A stretch of DNA of 46,517 bases from Pelagicoccus sp. (GCA_028284635.1 JANQRJ010000012.1:1-46517); one strand, 5' to 3'. Positions 26,108 through 35,164 are shown, numbered from the stretch's first letter. Notes: generated from the letters alone by a model not told the origin. Numbers and translations are program-made.

Positions 26108-26872
26108 ATGAGCAACACACTGGTAATCACGAACCTCAACGTCAGCATCGGCGACAAGCCGATCCTCAAGGACTTCGATCTCACCATCCCCAAAGGGGAG
26201 GTGCACGCCATCATGGGCCCCAACGGCACCGGCAAAAGCACGCTGGCCAAGGCCCTCGCCGGCCACCCGGACTACGAGATCACCAGTGGCGAAGCTCTCT
26301 TGGACGGCGAGTCGATCCTCGACCAGGAACCCGACGAGCGATCCCGCTCCGGACTTTTCATGGCATTCCAATACCCAATGGAAATCCCCGGCGTGACTAT
26401 CGCCAACTTCATTCGAGCTGCCCTCAACGCTCGCCTGCCCGAAGGCGAGGAGCTCAACGCCCCCGACTACTACAAGGCCCTCTACGCCAAGATGGACATG
26501 CTCCAGATCGACCGCAAGTTCACCTCCCGAGCAGTGAACGACGGGTTCTCCGGCGGAGAGAAGAAGCGCTGCGAGATTCTCCAGATGGCCATGCTCGAAC
26601 CCAAATACGCCGTGCTCGACGAGACCGACTCCGGCCTCGACATCGACGCTCTCAAGGTCGTGGCCGAGGGGGTCAACAACCTGCGCAGCGAAAACCTCGG
26701 AGTCCTCGTTATTACCCACTACCAGCGCCTGCTCAACTACATCGTACCCGACGTCGTACACGTCATGTACGACGGCCGCATCGTGAAAAGCGGAGACAAG
26801 GAACTCGCCGTCGAACTGGAAGAAAAGGGCTACGACTGGGTCAAGGAACTCGCTGGCGAGCCCGTCGCCTAA
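26108..26872 (+). CDS. sufC: Fe-S cluster assembly ATPase SufC
   Basis: 254 residues. Walker [10 protein letters not shown], the SufC-type [20 protein letters not shown], signature [19 protein letters not shown], Walker [21 protein letters not shown] and the switch His in VITHYQR are all present. It drives conformational changes in the SufBCD scaffold that builds Fe-S clusters in the cytoplasm. First of sufC-sufB-sufD-sufT, 40 bp before sufB. Confidence 0.97.
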   Translation: MSNTLVITNLNVSIGDKPILKDFDLTIPKGEVHAIMGPNGTGKSTLAKALAGHPDYEITSGEALLDGESILDQEPDERSRSGLFMAFQYPMEIPGVTIANFIRAALNARLPEGEELNAPDYYKALYAKMDMLQIDRKFTSRAVNDGFSGGEKKRCEILQMAMLEPKYAVLDETDSGLDIDALKVVAEGVNNLRSENLGVLVITHYQRLLNYIVPDVVHVMYDGRIVKSGDKELAVELEEKGYDWVKELAGEPVA

Positions 26873-26911
26873 CGCTACCCGACCACAAGAACCGTCAACC
26901 GTATCCAAACC

Positions 26912-28321
26912 ATGCCTACAGAAACGCCAACCTTCGATATCGATCGCGACAAGGGGAATTTCCGCTACGACGAAAGCCACAAGTACGACGCCGGCGTCGG
27001 CCTCAACGAGGGAGTCATCGACTACATATGCGACGCCAAAGGCGAGGACGACTGGATTCGCGAGTGGCGCAAGAAGGCTCTCAAGGTCTTCGAAAGCAAG
27101 CCCATGCCCACCCACTGGGCCAGCAAGGATCTCGAGAACATCATCTTCGAGAAGATCCGCTACTACCTCGCCGGCGACACCCGCTCGAAGAAGAGCTGGG
27201 ACGACGTGCCCGACGAGGTCAAGCAGACCTTCGAGCGCCTCGGCATCCCGGAAAACGAACGCAAGTTCCTCGCCGGCGTCGAGGCCCAATTCGACTCCGA
27301 GGCCGCGTATTCGAATATCAAGGACAGCGTCGGCAAGCAGGGCGTCATCTTCATGGGCAGCACCGAGGGGCTCATGAAGCACCCCGAGATCTTCCGCAAG
27401 TGGTTCGGCAAGGTCATCCCCACCGGCGACAACAAATTCTCCGCTCTCAACAGCGCCACCTTCTCCGGCGGCTCCTTCATTTACGTCCCGCCCGGCGTCA
27501 AGGTCAGCCACCCCCTGCAGGCCTACTTCCGCATCAACGCCGAAAACTTCGGCCAGTTCGAACGCACCCTGATCATCGCCGACGAAGGTTCCGAGGTCAC
27601 CTACATGGAAGGCTGCACCGCCCCGAAGTTCGACACCGCGACCTTGCACTCCGCCGTGGTCGAGCTCGTCGCCCTACCCGGGGCCAAGATCGAGTACATC
27701 ACCGTGCAGAACTGGTCCTCCAACGTCTTCAACCTCGTAACCAAGCGAGCCATCGCCCACGAAAACGCCACCGTCAAGTGGATCGACTGCAACATCGGCA
27801 GCCGCCTCACCATGAAGTATCCCGGCGTCGTGCTCAAGGGCCGCAAGGCTCGCGGGGAAGTCCTCAGCATCGCCCTGGCCAACGACGGCCAGCACCAGGA
27901 TACCGGTGCCAAGATGATTCACGCGGCAGACGAGACCACCAGCAACATCATCTCCAAGTCCATCAGCATCGGCAAGGGCCGCTCCACCTACCGCGGCCAG
28001 GTTCACATGCCCAAGAACCTCAAGGGCTGCAAGAACAACACCGAGTGCGACGCCCTGCTCATCAACGACAACTCCCGCACCGACACCTACCCGGCCATCA
28101 CCGTGCGCGGCGACGAAAACTCCGTCCAGCACGAGGCCTCCGTCAGCAAAGTCTCCGCCGAGCAGATCTTCTACATGCAGCAGCGAGGGCTCAGCGAGGG
28201 CGAGGCCATGAGCCTCTCCGTCAACGGCTTCGTAAACGATCTCACCCGCCAGTTTCCCATGGAATACAGCGTCGAGCTCAAGCGACTCATCGAGCTCGAG
28301 ATGGAAGGCTCCGTCGGATAG
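26912..28321 (+). CDS. sufB: Fe-S cluster assembly protein SufB
   Basis: 469 residues, full family length. Typical segments are [60 protein letters not shown], the beta-helix core [20 protein letters not shown], and the C-terminal [20 protein letters not shown]. SufB is the scaffold subunit on which clusters form with SufC and SufD. Very GC-rich third positions leave long open frames on other strands; these are not genes. Confidence 0.97.
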   Translation: MPTETPTFDIDRDKGNFRYDESHKYDAGVGLNEGVIDYICDAKGEDDWIREWRKKALKVFESKPMPTHWASKDLENIIFEKIRYYLAGDTRSKKSWDDVPDEVKQTFERLGIPENERKFLAGVEAQFDSEAAYSNIKDSVGKQGVIFMGSTEGLMKHPEIFRKWFGKVIPTGDNKFSALNSATFSGGSFIYVPPGVKVSHPLQAYFRINAENFGQFERTLIIADEGSEVTYMEGCTAPKFDTATLHSAVVELVALPGAKIEYITVQNWSSNVFNLVTKRAIAHENATVKWIDCNIGSRLTMKYPGVVLKGRKARGEVLSIALANDGQHQDTGAKMIHAADETTSNIISKSISIGKGRSTYRGQVHMPKNLKGCKNNTECDALLINDNSRTDTYPAITVRGDENSVQHEASVSKVSAEQIFYMQQRGLSEGEAMSLSVNGFVNDLTRQFPMEYSVELKRLIELEMEGSVG

Positions 28322-28384
28322 CCCCCGCAACCCAGAACCCATTACCCAGCACCCGATTTCCAAGTGAGCTCACTAACTGAAAAT

Positions 28385-29719
28385 ATGCCAACAAGCACGA
28401 GCGAAAACGCGACCGACGAAATCCAGTCGGCATTCAACCGCCATATCGAAGATCTGGATACAGCTCCCGCCTGGTGGAAGGACAGCAAGGCCAAGGCCTT
28501 CGAGACCTTCGCCAGCCTCGAGATGCCGAAACGCAAGGACGAGGCCTGGCGCTTCGCCACCATCAAGGGCCTCAGCCTCGACAGCTACGCATTCGCCGCC
28601 CTGCCCGCGATCAGCGACGCCGCCAAGATCGTCGAACGCTCCAGCTTCCTCGAGAAATGCGCCGGACGCTTCGTCTTCGGCGACAACGAGACTCTGCAAG
28701 CCGACCGCATCTCCCCCGAGCTCGCCGCCAAGGGCGTCATCTGGGCTCCCCTACGCGAGGCCATCGCCAAGCACAGCGAAATCCTCAAAGACTACTTCAT
28801 GAAGCAGGAAGCCGATCTCGGCTCCGCCAAGTTCGCCGCCCTGCACCACGCCTTCCTCGAAAACGGAGCCCTGCTCTACGTGCCCAAGGGCGTGGAAATC
28901 GAAGACCCCTTCGTCGTCTACAACTGGAGCATCAACGCCGGAGTCGCCCTCTTCCCGCACACCCTCATCGTCGCCGAGGAATTCTCCAAGGTGAAGGTCG
29001 TCGAGGCCAACCTCTCCGCCACCGAGGAAAACGCCGCCTACTCTTGCGGCGTGAACCACATCTTCGCCGGAGTCGGCTCCAGCGTGGACTACACCCACTT
29101 GCAGAACTTCAACGAGCGGACCCTCGGCTTCCAGATCAACTCCAACATCGCCGGCCAGGACTCCAACGTGAAGACCATCAGCGTCAACGTCGGCTGCCAG
29201 CGCTACCGCTCGGAGACTCACGGCCAGATCAAAGGCTCCGGCTCGAAGGTCGAGATGCTCTCCCTCGCCGTCGCCGACTACGAGCAGGAGATCGACCAGC
29301 GCACCCTGCAGACCCACTCCGCCCCGCACGCCGTCTCCGACCTGCTCTTCAAAAACGTCCTCATCGACAACGCCAAGACCATCTTCTCGGGCCTCATAAA
29401 AGTCGATCCCGGCGCCCAGCAGACCGACGCCTACCAGACCAACCGCAATCTCCTGCTCAGCAACACCGCCGAAGCCAACTCCCTGCCCGGCCTCGAAATC
29501 GACGCCAACGACGTCAAGTGTAGCCACGGAGCCACTACAGCTCAGATCGAGCCCGAGGAAGTCTTCTACATGAAGGCTCGAGGCATCCCCGAGAGCGGCG
29601 CCCAGGAGCTCATCGTCTACGGCTTCTTCGAGGAAGTGCTCGAACGCATCGACTCCGAACCCCTCGCCGAAAACGCCCGCCGCATCATCCAGGAAAAGTT
29701 CCGCAAGCGCCTGAGGTAA
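28385..29719 (+). CDS. sufD: Fe-S cluster assembly protein SufD
   Basis: 444 residues from ATG 28385; a GTG at 28364 is also in frame. Early part PKRKDEAWRFATIKGLSLD is the usual SufD opening. The beta-helix (LLYVPKGVEIEDPFVVYNWS, YTHLQNFNERTLGFQINSNI) and the C-terminal IDANDVKCSHGATTAQIEPE with conserved Cys and His match the family. It is the partner of SufB in the SufBCD complex. It starts 63 bp after sufB. Confidence 0.96.
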   Translation: MPTSTSENATDEIQSAFNRHIEDLDTAPAWWKDSKAKAFETFASLEMPKRKDEAWRFATIKGLSLDSYAFAALPAISDAAKIVERSSFLEKCAGRFVFGDNETLQADRISPELAAKGVIWAPLREAIAKHSEILKDYFMKQEADLGSAKFAALHHAFLENGALLYVPKGVEIEDPFVVYNWSINAGVALFPHTLIVAEEFSKVKVVEANLSATEENAAYSCGVNHIFAGVGSSVDYTHLQNFNERTLGFQINSNIAGQDSNVKTISVNVGCQRYRSETHGQIKGSGSKVEMLSLAVADYEQEIDQRTLQTHSAPHAVSDLLFKNVLIDNAKTIFSGLIKVDPGAQQTDAYQTNRNLLLSNTAEANSLPGLEIDANDVKCSHGATTAQIEPEEVFYMKARGIPESGAQELIVYGFFEEVLERIDSEPLAENARRIIQEKFRKRLR

Positions 29720-29729
29720 ATAGCTGTTG

Positions 29730-29826
29730 GCAAAATCATTTCACGGCAAAATCATTATTTGGACTGCGGTCCCTGTCCTCGAAAAAGTGGAACAATGATT
29801 TTGCCGAAAAAATAATTTTGCCGAAG
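29730..29826. repeat. Hairpin repeat of the GGCAAAATCATT family
   Basis: TTGGCAAAATCATTTCACGG and further GGCAAAATCATT copies (29732-29760) face AATGATTTTGCCG and AATTTTGCCG (29794-29823), able to fold into a long stem in the sufD-sufT gap. Related units occur at 34786-34885. Confidence 0.7.
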
Positions 29827-29877
29827 CTTATAAGCCAAACCCCACGCTAGCAGCCAACCAGCGATTCAGCAGCCTCC

Positions 29878-30453
29878 ATGGAAACCGAGCAACAGCAACG
29901 CAGCCTGACCCGCGAGGTCGAGGCCGTCCAGATTCCCAGCGGGGAGCCGCTTCAACTGCCCGCCCTGTCGAAGGTCTACATCACCCAGCAGCTTGGCGGC
30001 AGCTACACCGTCATGACCGACTACGGCCTGGCCCGCATCGACGGACGCGACGCCGACGCCCTCGGAGCCGACATCGCTGAAGAGCAAGCCGCCGCCCAGC
30101 AGCAAGCCGCCCAAGCCAAGCCCGCCTCCAACGGCGAGGCCCCAGACGACGAAGCCATCTGGCAGCAGCTGCGCAACGTCTTCGATCCCGAGATCCCGGT
30201 CAACATCGTCGATCTCGGCCTCGTCTACTCCATGACGGTCGAGGATGCCGAGGACGGCGGCCACAAGGTCGTCGTACAGATGACCCTCACCGCTCCAGGC
30301 TGCGGCATGGGTCCCGCCATCGCCGAGGACGCCAAAGGCAAGTGCATGCTCGTCCCCGGCGTCGACGACGCGGAAGTCAACCTCGTCTGGGAGCCCGCCT
30401 GGGATCAAAGCATGATCAGCGAAGAGGGTCGCATGATCCTAGGACTTGTCTGA
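29878..30453 (+). CDS. sufT: SufT-type Fe-S maturation factor (DUF59/MIP18)
   Basis: 191 residues. The N-terminal half is a SufT-specific region (VEAVQIPSGEPLQLPALSKV, QLGGSYTVMTDYGLARIDG), then an Ala/Gln-rich linker, then the MIP18/DUF59 domain: FDPEIPVNIVDLGLVYSMTV, TLTAPGCGMGPAIAEDAKGK with the conserved Cys, and VNLVWEPAWDQSMISEEGR. SufT helps deliver Fe-S clusters under high demand. Last of the suf genes here; cysteine desulfurase sufS and sufE/sufU are not in the window. Confidence 0.92.
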   Translation: METEQQQRSLTREVEAVQIPSGEPLQLPALSKVYITQQLGGSYTVMTDYGLARIDGRDADALGADIAEEQAAAQQQAAQAKPASNGEAPDDEAIWQQLRNVFDPEIPVNIVDLGLVYSMTVEDAEDGGHKVVVQMTLTAPGCGMGPAIAEDAKGKCMLVPGVDDAEVNLVWEPAWDQSMISEEGRMILGLV

Positions 30454-30459
30454 TTGAGC

Positions 30460-30583
30460 GAAAAGTTAAGAGCGAAGAATTAAGAGTTGAGCAAAAGGAT
30501 GGTTGTAGCCGAACTCGAAAGAGCTTGGATTCCCCAGCCAGTTCCCAACTCTTCGCTCTTAACTTTTAATTCTTAACTGAGAA
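30460..30583. repeat. Hairpin repeat between sufT and clpP
   Basis: AAAAGTTAAGAGCGAAGAAT (from 30461) pairs with TTCGCTCTTAACTTTTAATT (from about 30552). The loop contains GTAGCCGAACTCGAAAGAGC, a half copy of the hairpin family at 23609 and 33953, so one repeat seems to be inserted in another. Confidence 0.7.
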
Positions 30584-30589
30584 ACGCCC

Positions 30590-31168
30590 ATGCCCAAGAA
30601 AGACGAAAATTCCAAAGAGTCTCCCATCGGAGCTCAGATCCAAGCCAAGTTCCTCGAGGAGCGGAAGATCTTCCTCTGGGGACAGGTTTCCGACGAATCC
30701 GCCAAGGACGTCACCGAAAAGCTCCTGTACTTGGAAGCCGATGGCCCGGGCAAGCCTATCACCTTCTACATCAACAGCCCAGGCGGCTCCGTCACCGCTG
30801 GCCTCGCCATCTACGACACCATCAAGCTCATCTCCTCGGAAGTCACCGTGGTAGTGACCGGCCTCGCCGCCAGCATGGGCTCAATCCTGCTCTCCGCCCC
30901 GAAAAAGGGCAACCGTCTGCTCTACCCCCACGCCAAGGTGCTCATCCACCAGCCCCTCATCGGCGGCCAGTTCCAGGGGCCTGCAGTCGACATCCACATC
31001 TTCGCCCAGGACATGGAAAAGACCCGAGAGGAGCTCAACCGTATCCTCAGCGAGGCCTCCGGCCAGTCGCTCGAGAAGATCCAGGCCGACACCGACCGCG
31101 ACTTCTACATGAGCGCCCAGGAAGCCATCGAATACGGTCTGGCAGACAAGATCGTGGAAAAGATTTAG
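30590..31168 (+). CDS. clpP: ATP-dependent Clp protease proteolytic subunit
   Basis: 192 residues. The serine-protease triad is Ser95 in GLAASMGS, His120 in VLIHQPLIGG and Asp171 in DTDRDFYMSA. ITFYINSPGGSVTAGLAIYD is the typical oxyanion-strand region. Tetradecameric ClpP degrades unfolded proteins handed over by ClpX or ClpA-type ATPases, whose genes are not here. 'GLAAS' replaces the usual 'GQAAS', a small variation often seen in extra ClpP copies of this phylum. It is separated from sufT by repeat DNA and so may have its own promoter. Confidence 0.95.
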   Translation: MPKKDENSKESPIGAQIQAKFLEERKIFLWGQVSDESAKDVTEKLLYLEADGPGKPITFYINSPGGSVTAGLAIYDTIKLISSEVTVVVTGLAASMGSILLSAPKKGNRLLYPHAKVLIHQPLIGGQFQGPAVDIHIFAQDMEKTREELNRILSEASGQSLEKIQADTDRDFYMSAQEAIEYGLADKIVEKI

Positions 31169-31183
31169 CCCGCCGCGCCCCTT

Positions 31184-31266
31184 CATAATCTTCTTCTGCT
31201 TCTACTTCTTCATCTTCATCCAAAAAGCGGAGAGAGAAGAAGAAGTAGAAGCAGAAGAAGATTATG
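31184..31266. repeat. Long perfect inverted repeat after clpP
   Basis: CATAATCTTCTTCTGCTTCT (from 31184) pairs over 28 bp with a right arm ending AAGATTATG at 31266. The loop is about 27 bases. Arms are pure pyrimidine/purine in long stretches. It may serve as a terminator between the convergent clpP and crcB genes. Confidence 0.75.
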
Positions 31267-31307
31267 AGGGCCAAGCAGTCGCCGCGCGTGCATTCGTGCG
31301 AACGCGG

Positions 31308-31700
31308 TCACAACCCCCACACCGTCTGCCCGAGCTTCAGGCCGAGGTAGACGGAGGCCAGGCAGACGGCGAAGCTGAGTACCGCGTTCGCGGCAGCCAG
31401 ACCAAAGCTGCCCGCCTGCAGCAGCTGGAGCGTGTGCAGCGAGAAGGTGGAAAAAGTAGTGTAGCCACCCAGCACGCCGACCGAAAGCATCAGCGGCGCC
31501 GCATGACCATGGTTCCATCCAAACTTCGAATACATGGGTGCCAGAAAGCCGATCAGCAACGAGCCGAGAGCATTCACCAGCAATACGCTAAGCGGAAAGT
31601 CTCCGTCCGCTTTTCGATCTATCCAAAAAACGGATACGTAGCGAAGGCTGCCGCCCACAAAACTGCCTAGGCCGACCAGTAGAAGCGATTTCAAGTCCAT
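31308..31700 (-). CDS. crcB: Fluoride-specific ion channel CrcB/FluC
   Basis: 130 residues from ATG 31700; the longer frame to 31763 runs into repeat DNA. Four membrane helices with the family marks: VGLGSFVGGSLRYVSVFWID, LSVLLVNALGSLLIGFLAPM and VGVLGGYTTFSTFSLHTLQL, the Phe-box region of the fluoride pathway. The dimeric channel lets toxic fluoride leave the cytoplasm. A fluoride riboswitch was looked for upstream but not seen. It is convergent with clpP and stands alone. Confidence 0.95.
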   Translation of the reverse strand: MDLKSLLLVGLGSFVGGSLRYVSVFWIDRKADGDFPLSVLLVNALGSLLIGFLAPMYSKFGWNHGHAAPLMLSVGVLGGYTTFSTFSLHTLQLLQAGSFGLAAANAVLSFAVCLASVYLGLKLGQTVWGL

Positions 31701-31713
31701 CGGAAAACTCCTG

Positions 31714-31823
31714 GGGGAGCGCCCGCGTCTCGCGGGCAGTCCGAGGCGTCCCGCCTCGGACACTTCAGCCTGAAAAGCTTGGGCGAGACGCCCAAGCGAG
31801 CCCGCGAGACGCGGGCGCTCCCC
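31714..31823. repeat. Four-hairpin repeat upstream of crcB
   Basis: GGGGAGCGCCCGCGTCTCGC (31714 on) pairs with the complementary block ending GGGCGCTCCCC at 31823. Inside are CCGAGGCGTCCCGCCTCGG (about 31741-31759) and GCTTGGGCGAGACGCCCAAG (31777 on), each a hairpin. The right half repeats the sequence at positions 24-71. Confidence 0.75.
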
Positions 31824-31839
31824 ATCGAAAAGACTTCAG

Positions 31840-31945
31840 CCAGAGCCAAATAGGCGTTTAGCTTTTTCAAGCTACAGACTAAAAAGCTCTCCTTGGATGC
31901 GATTGCGAATACATGCGAAAACGTCGCAAACATGATCATCTTTGA
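31840..31945. repeat. Dispersed repeat, copy 2
   Basis: Matches 23180-23308: CAGAGCCAAATAGGCGTTTA, CAAGCTACAGACTAAAAAGC, AAAACGTCGCAAACATGATC. It lies between crcB and the amidase gene. Confidence 0.7.
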
Positions 31946-31956
31946 GAATTAAGGTT

Positions 31957-33087
31957 CTACGGAAAGACCGGCTCCCCACGAGCGTAGCTCGCTATCGACT
32001 CTGCCAACGCCAGGGCAAGCCGCTCCCGATAGCCTGCAGTGCTGACCAGCAGGGCCTCCTCGTCATTGGAGAGAAATCCGCCCTCTACCAGGATACCTGG
32101 GCAGTCCAGTGTCTTGAGCACCGCAAAGCGAGCCTTCCTCACGCCCCGATCCGCAAGCCCAAGCCGCTCTACCATCTCGCGCTGTACGGCAAAGGCGAAG
32201 GTGAAGTTCTCGCGATCGAAACGATTGCCCGGAAGAAACGAAAGGTCGTCTCCCGGTTCGCTGCCAGCAGTGGAAGACTGGTCTTCCGGCGTCAGCATGT
32301 AGGTTTCCAGGCCATTTGCCTCGGGTTCGAGCGATCCGTTGAAATGCACGCTCACGAACAGATCGGCTTTCGCGCTGTTGGCTATCGCCGGTCGTTCCTT
32401 CAAGGGAACCAGCCGGTCGTCGTAGCGAGTCAAGACCGTCTCGAAACCGAGACTCTCCAGATGGGCCTGCAAGCGCTTTGCGACGTCGAGATTCATCTCC
32501 TTCTCCAGCAGCCCCAGAGGCTCGTTCTTCGCCCCGTCTTCCAAGCCGCCATGGCCCGGATCGATCACGATCGTCTCCACGGGAGAAGCAACGGAAGCGC
32601 CGCCATCGAAAACGGTTGGCAGCAGAAGCGACTCGTCGCTCTTGCTCAAAACGCTACGCCCCCCTTTTCGGGCCTGCAGCGGGGAGTCGAGATACACCTG
32701 TATGCCGTTCACCAGAACGAATCGGCTTTTCTCCGTAAGAACGATAGCGTTGTCGCCTTTGCTCAAAACCCAATCCGCTCCCTCGGAAACTCTCTCCGCT
32801 CTCGCCCCATAGCGGGCCGCTTGGGCTTGCAGAGAGCGGGCGCCCCTGGGCGACGGCTCCACCGCGTGGCGAGACTCTCGCGGCTCAGGCCTAGCAGTAT
32901 TCAAGTCATCGATACTTGGGGCTTCCGAGACAATGGCCGGCGACACCGGCGACGGATCAGCGGACCCAGAGCTTTCCGAACCAGCAGGCGAAGGACCACT
33001 CCCTATCGTCGAGCAGCCGAACAGAAGGACAGACAAAGCAGCCAGGCATACCGCGTATGGCAAAGCGCTTCGTCTGGAAAAAGGCAT
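31957..33087 (-). CDS. N-acetylmuramoyl-L-alanine amidase lipoprotein (Amidase_3)
   Basis: 376 residues. The leader with LSVLLFGCST gives a lipobox Cys, so it is probably membrane-anchored. After a Ser/Pro-rich linker and a small domain (VLSKGDNAIVLTEKSRFVLV) comes the Amidase_3 zinc domain: VIDPGHGGLEDGAK (His ligand), GLLEKEMNLDVAKRLQAHLE (Glu ligand), DLFVSVHFNG (His ligand) and CPGILVEGGFLSNDEEALL (catalytic Glu). It cleaves the amide bond between MurNAc and the stem peptide in cell separation or peptidoglycan turnover. The short domain before it may be an AMIN-like or copper-amine-oxidase-N-like region. Confidence 0.92.
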   Translation of the reverse strand: MPFSRRSALPYAVCLAALSVLLFGCSTIGSGPSPAGSESSGSADPSPVSPAIVSEAPSIDDLNTARPEPRESRHAVEPSPRGARSLQAQAARYGARAERVSEGADWVLSKGDNAIVLTEKSRFVLVNGIQVYLDSPLQARKGGRSVLSKSDESLLLPTVFDGGASVASPVETIVIDPGHGGLEDGAKNEPLGLLEKEMNLDVAKRLQAHLESLGFETVLTRYDDRLVPLKERPAIANSAKADLFVSVHFNGSLEPEANGLETYMLTPEDQSSTAGSEPGDDLSFLPGNRFDRENFTFAFAVQREMVERLGLADRGVRKARFAVLKTLDCPGILVEGGFLSNDEEALLVSTAGYRERLALALAESIASYARGEPVFP

Positions 33088-33148
33088 TCCTATCTAGGGA
33101 CTGAGGGAAATGTACCCGCTGCTAACTGTGATTGACGGCTACGGCTGA

Positions 33149-33853
33149 CTAGCCCCGCTCCTCGCTTTGGTCCGCGTCCTGGCTCTCGCCGTGGCCGTCG
33201 GGACCATCCTCTTCATGGTCGTCTATCTCGTCCTCGTGCTCGTCGAGATCCTCGATTTCCTCGTCTTCGTCGTCCGGATGCAGGAACTTGGGCTTACGCT
33301 TGTTGGCAGGCAGCGGAGTCATCATCACGTTGATGTTCCTTCCCACGAGCTTGGGCTCGTTGTCGGCGTGCCCCATCGTCTCCAGATCGGCTATCGCCCG
33401 GCGGATCGTATCGAATCCGATTTCCGTATGAGACATTTCTCGGCCGCGGAAAGAGAGGGTCAGCTTAACCTTGTTTCCCTTGCCGAGGAACTGCTCGGCG
33501 CGGCGCATCTTCGTCTCGTAGTCGTGCTGCTCGACCCGAGGGCGGAATTTCACTTCCTTCGTCTTGCTGGCAACCCCCTTGCTGTCCTTGGACTTCTTCT
33601 GCTGCTCGTAAACATACTTGCCGAAGTCCATGATGCGACAGACCGGCGGACGAGCCTGAGCCGCGACCTCCACGAGATCCAGACCGGCCTCCATCGCCAC
33701 TGCCAAGGCGTCCTTGGTATCCATCACCCCAAACTGTTTTCCGTCAGGTCCGACGACTCTGATCTTCGGCACGCGGATTCGGTGGTTTCGCCTGATAGCG
33801 GCGAATGGGTCTATTTTTCTGGGGGGTCTTCGTTTACCTCTAGGTCTTGGCAT
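33149..33853 (-). CDS. infC: Translation initiation factor IF-3 with acidic C-terminal tail
   Basis: 234 residues, about 55 longer than E. coli IF-3. N-domain IRRNHRIRVPKIRVVGPDGK, linker region ARPPVCRIMDFGKYVYEQQK and C-domain VKFRPRVEQHDYETKMRRAE, KVKLTLSFRGREMSH are standard. After residue about 180 a tail of nearly pure Asp/Glu (HPDDEDEEIEDLDEHEDEID) follows. IF-3 keeps ribosomal subunits apart and proofreads start codons. It begins with ATG, not the rare AUU seen in many bacteria. rpmI and rplT, its usual companions, do not follow; the amidase gene does. Confidence 0.95.
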   Translation of the reverse strand: MPRPRGKRRPPRKIDPFAAIRRNHRIRVPKIRVVGPDGKQFGVMDTKDALAVAMEAGLDLVEVAAQARPPVCRIMDFGKYVYEQQKKSKDSKGVASKTKEVKFRPRVEQHDYETKMRRAEQFLGKGNKVKLTLSFRGREMSHTEIGFDTIRRAIADLETMGHADNEPKLVGRNINVMMTPLPANKRKPKFLHPDDEDEEIEDLDEHEDEIDDHEEDGPDGHGESQDADQSEERG

Positions 33854-33952
33854 TCAGTGTCTGTATTCGATTAAAAAGTCGAGAAGAGGACCAAGTCATA
33901 GTTTTCGAGCGCTTTATCAACACTATAAATGACCAAACTCCCTGGGAGGCGC

Positions 33953-34088
33953 GTGTTTCAAAGTGTCGCCCGGGCTTGCCAAACTCTTTCGAGTTCGGCT
34001 ACCTCGACTGTGCAGAGCTTGCAGTGGTAGCCGAACTCGAAAGAGTTTGGTACAGCGTCGCAACTCGAAAGGCGACACTTTGAAACAC
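33953..34088. repeat. Two-step hairpin repeat upstream of infC
   Basis: Outer arms GTGTTTCAAAGTGTCGCC (33953-33970) and GGCGACACTTTGAAACAC (34071-34088), and inner arms of 26 bp built on CTCTTTCGAGTTCGGCTACC (from about 33984; partner from 34026). Outer complementarity reaches further into CTCCCTGGGAGG. Same family as 23609-23682. Confidence 0.85.
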
Positions 34089-34130
34089 ATCCCCCTGGGA
34101 GGTTTCCAGTACTCTTCCGCAAAAACACCT

Positions 34131-34508
34131 TCACACGCTGAAGCTTTCGCCGCAGGAGCAGCTGGAGGTCGCGTTCGGGTTGCTGAACTTGAACCCGCCC
34201 GAAACCAGGGCATTAGAATAGTCCAGCTGCGTGCCCTTGAGATAAAGGGCGCTCTTGCTGTCGACCAGCACCGAGACTTCGCCGAAGGCCACCAGAATGT
34301 CGCCCTTACGAGCGCTATCCACGAACTTCATCTTGTAAGAGAGGCCATTGCAGCCGCCGCCCGAGATGCCCACGCGCAGAAACCGCTTGTCTCCCTCGCG
34401 CTCGGAGAGAGTCTCCAGCTTCGCAACCGCCGACTCCGTCAAGAGAATCAGTCGCTCGTCGCCTCGACGCACCCCCTCGGGCAGTTCCACTATCGTCTGG
34501 TCAGACAC
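34131..34508 (-). CDS. A-type Fe-S carrier (IscA/ErpA/SufA family)
   Basis: 125 residues. The HesB-like fold has its three conserved cysteines, in SGGGCNGLSYKMKFVD and in the C-terminal SSCSCGESFSV. Such proteins carry clusters from the assembly scaffold to target enzymes. It lies about 4 kb from the suf genes on the other strand, so it is separately controlled but belongs to the same process. A-type members are hard to tell apart by sequence, hence no symbol. Confidence 0.93.
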   Translation of the reverse strand: MSDQTIVELPEGVRRGDERLILLTESAVAKLETLSEREGDKRFLRVGISGGGCNGLSYKMKFVDSARKGDILVAFGEVSVLVDSKSALYLKGTQLDYSNALVSGGFKFSNPNATSSCSCGESFSV

Positions 34509-34715
34509 GCCTCAAACTATCGCCAGCGAAATTCGAAAATCAAGTCCCTGCTCACCAGCCTTAGCGACAGGATGCGACTTAAAGCGAGTCCTCGCTATCG
34601 TTCCGGGAACGCCGAGCCCCAGCTCGGCCTCATTGTGTAGGAGGCTATTGCCGAGTAGGGACTCAGCGCTCCCGGCAGAGGGCACTCTTTTGATCGCACA
34701 TCTCCCTCCCTCGCG

Positions 34716-34885
34716 GGCACGATGAAATCGTGCCCCAAAGCCAGAGACACGACCAATGAAGCGCTTTACACGTACCGAGTAGAAGAATGATCTTGCCGAA
34801 AAGTGGTTTTGCAAAAAGCCGCCCGCACTCCCTCGGGGAAGAATGGAAAAAGCGAAATCATTGACGGCAAAATCATTCTTGTGAG
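34716..34885. repeat. Repeat block: GGGCACGAT hairpin and AAATCATT units
   Basis: GGGCACGATGAAATCGTGCCC forms a small hairpin at 34716-34736, in pieces GGGCACGAT and ATCGTGCCC. Then AATGATCTTGCCGAAAAG (about 34787) and GGCAAAATCATTCTTG (about 34866) are inverted relatives of the 29730-29826 family. The whole 34512-35301 gap contains only repeats and the two palindromes below; no gene is apparent. Confidence 0.6.
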
Positions 34886-34907
34886 GGGGCGGCGAAAACG
34901 CGACGCA

Positions 34908-34949
34908 TCGAGACATAGAATTTGTAACGTTACAAATTCTATGTCTCGA
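34908..34949. repeat. Perfect 42-bp palindrome centred on AACGTT (second)
   Basis: TCGAGACATAGAATTTGTAA plus C (34908-34928) is followed without spacer by its exact complement (34929-34949). Same length and centre as 12460-12501 but different outer sequence. Confidence 0.92.
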
Positions 34950-35164
34950 CACTTAGGACGTAGGGAGCAGCTAGAAGCGTATCTTGATAGGGATTCCGAC
35001 GAGTCGGGAACTTGTCAGGATCCAGGTTGCGAGGCCCCGCATTACAGCTCCCACAGAGAATGGATCCTGCAACGCGACCCGCACGGCGATCGGGCCCTAC
35101 CTCGAACCGAAGTCCCATCACTTTGAGTCACGCCCCTGCAACACGCCAAGCCAAGCGTTGGAAA

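Noticed and set aside
26096-27649. 517-codon open frame antisense to sufC and sufB
   Set aside because: It is a shadow of GC-rich codon use in two certain genes; the composition is Val/Gly/Glu-heavy, with no domain and no start signal.
31701-31830. Fluoride riboswitch upstream of crcB
   Set aside because: The region is filled by the four-hairpin repeat and lacks the conserved fluoride aptamer core.
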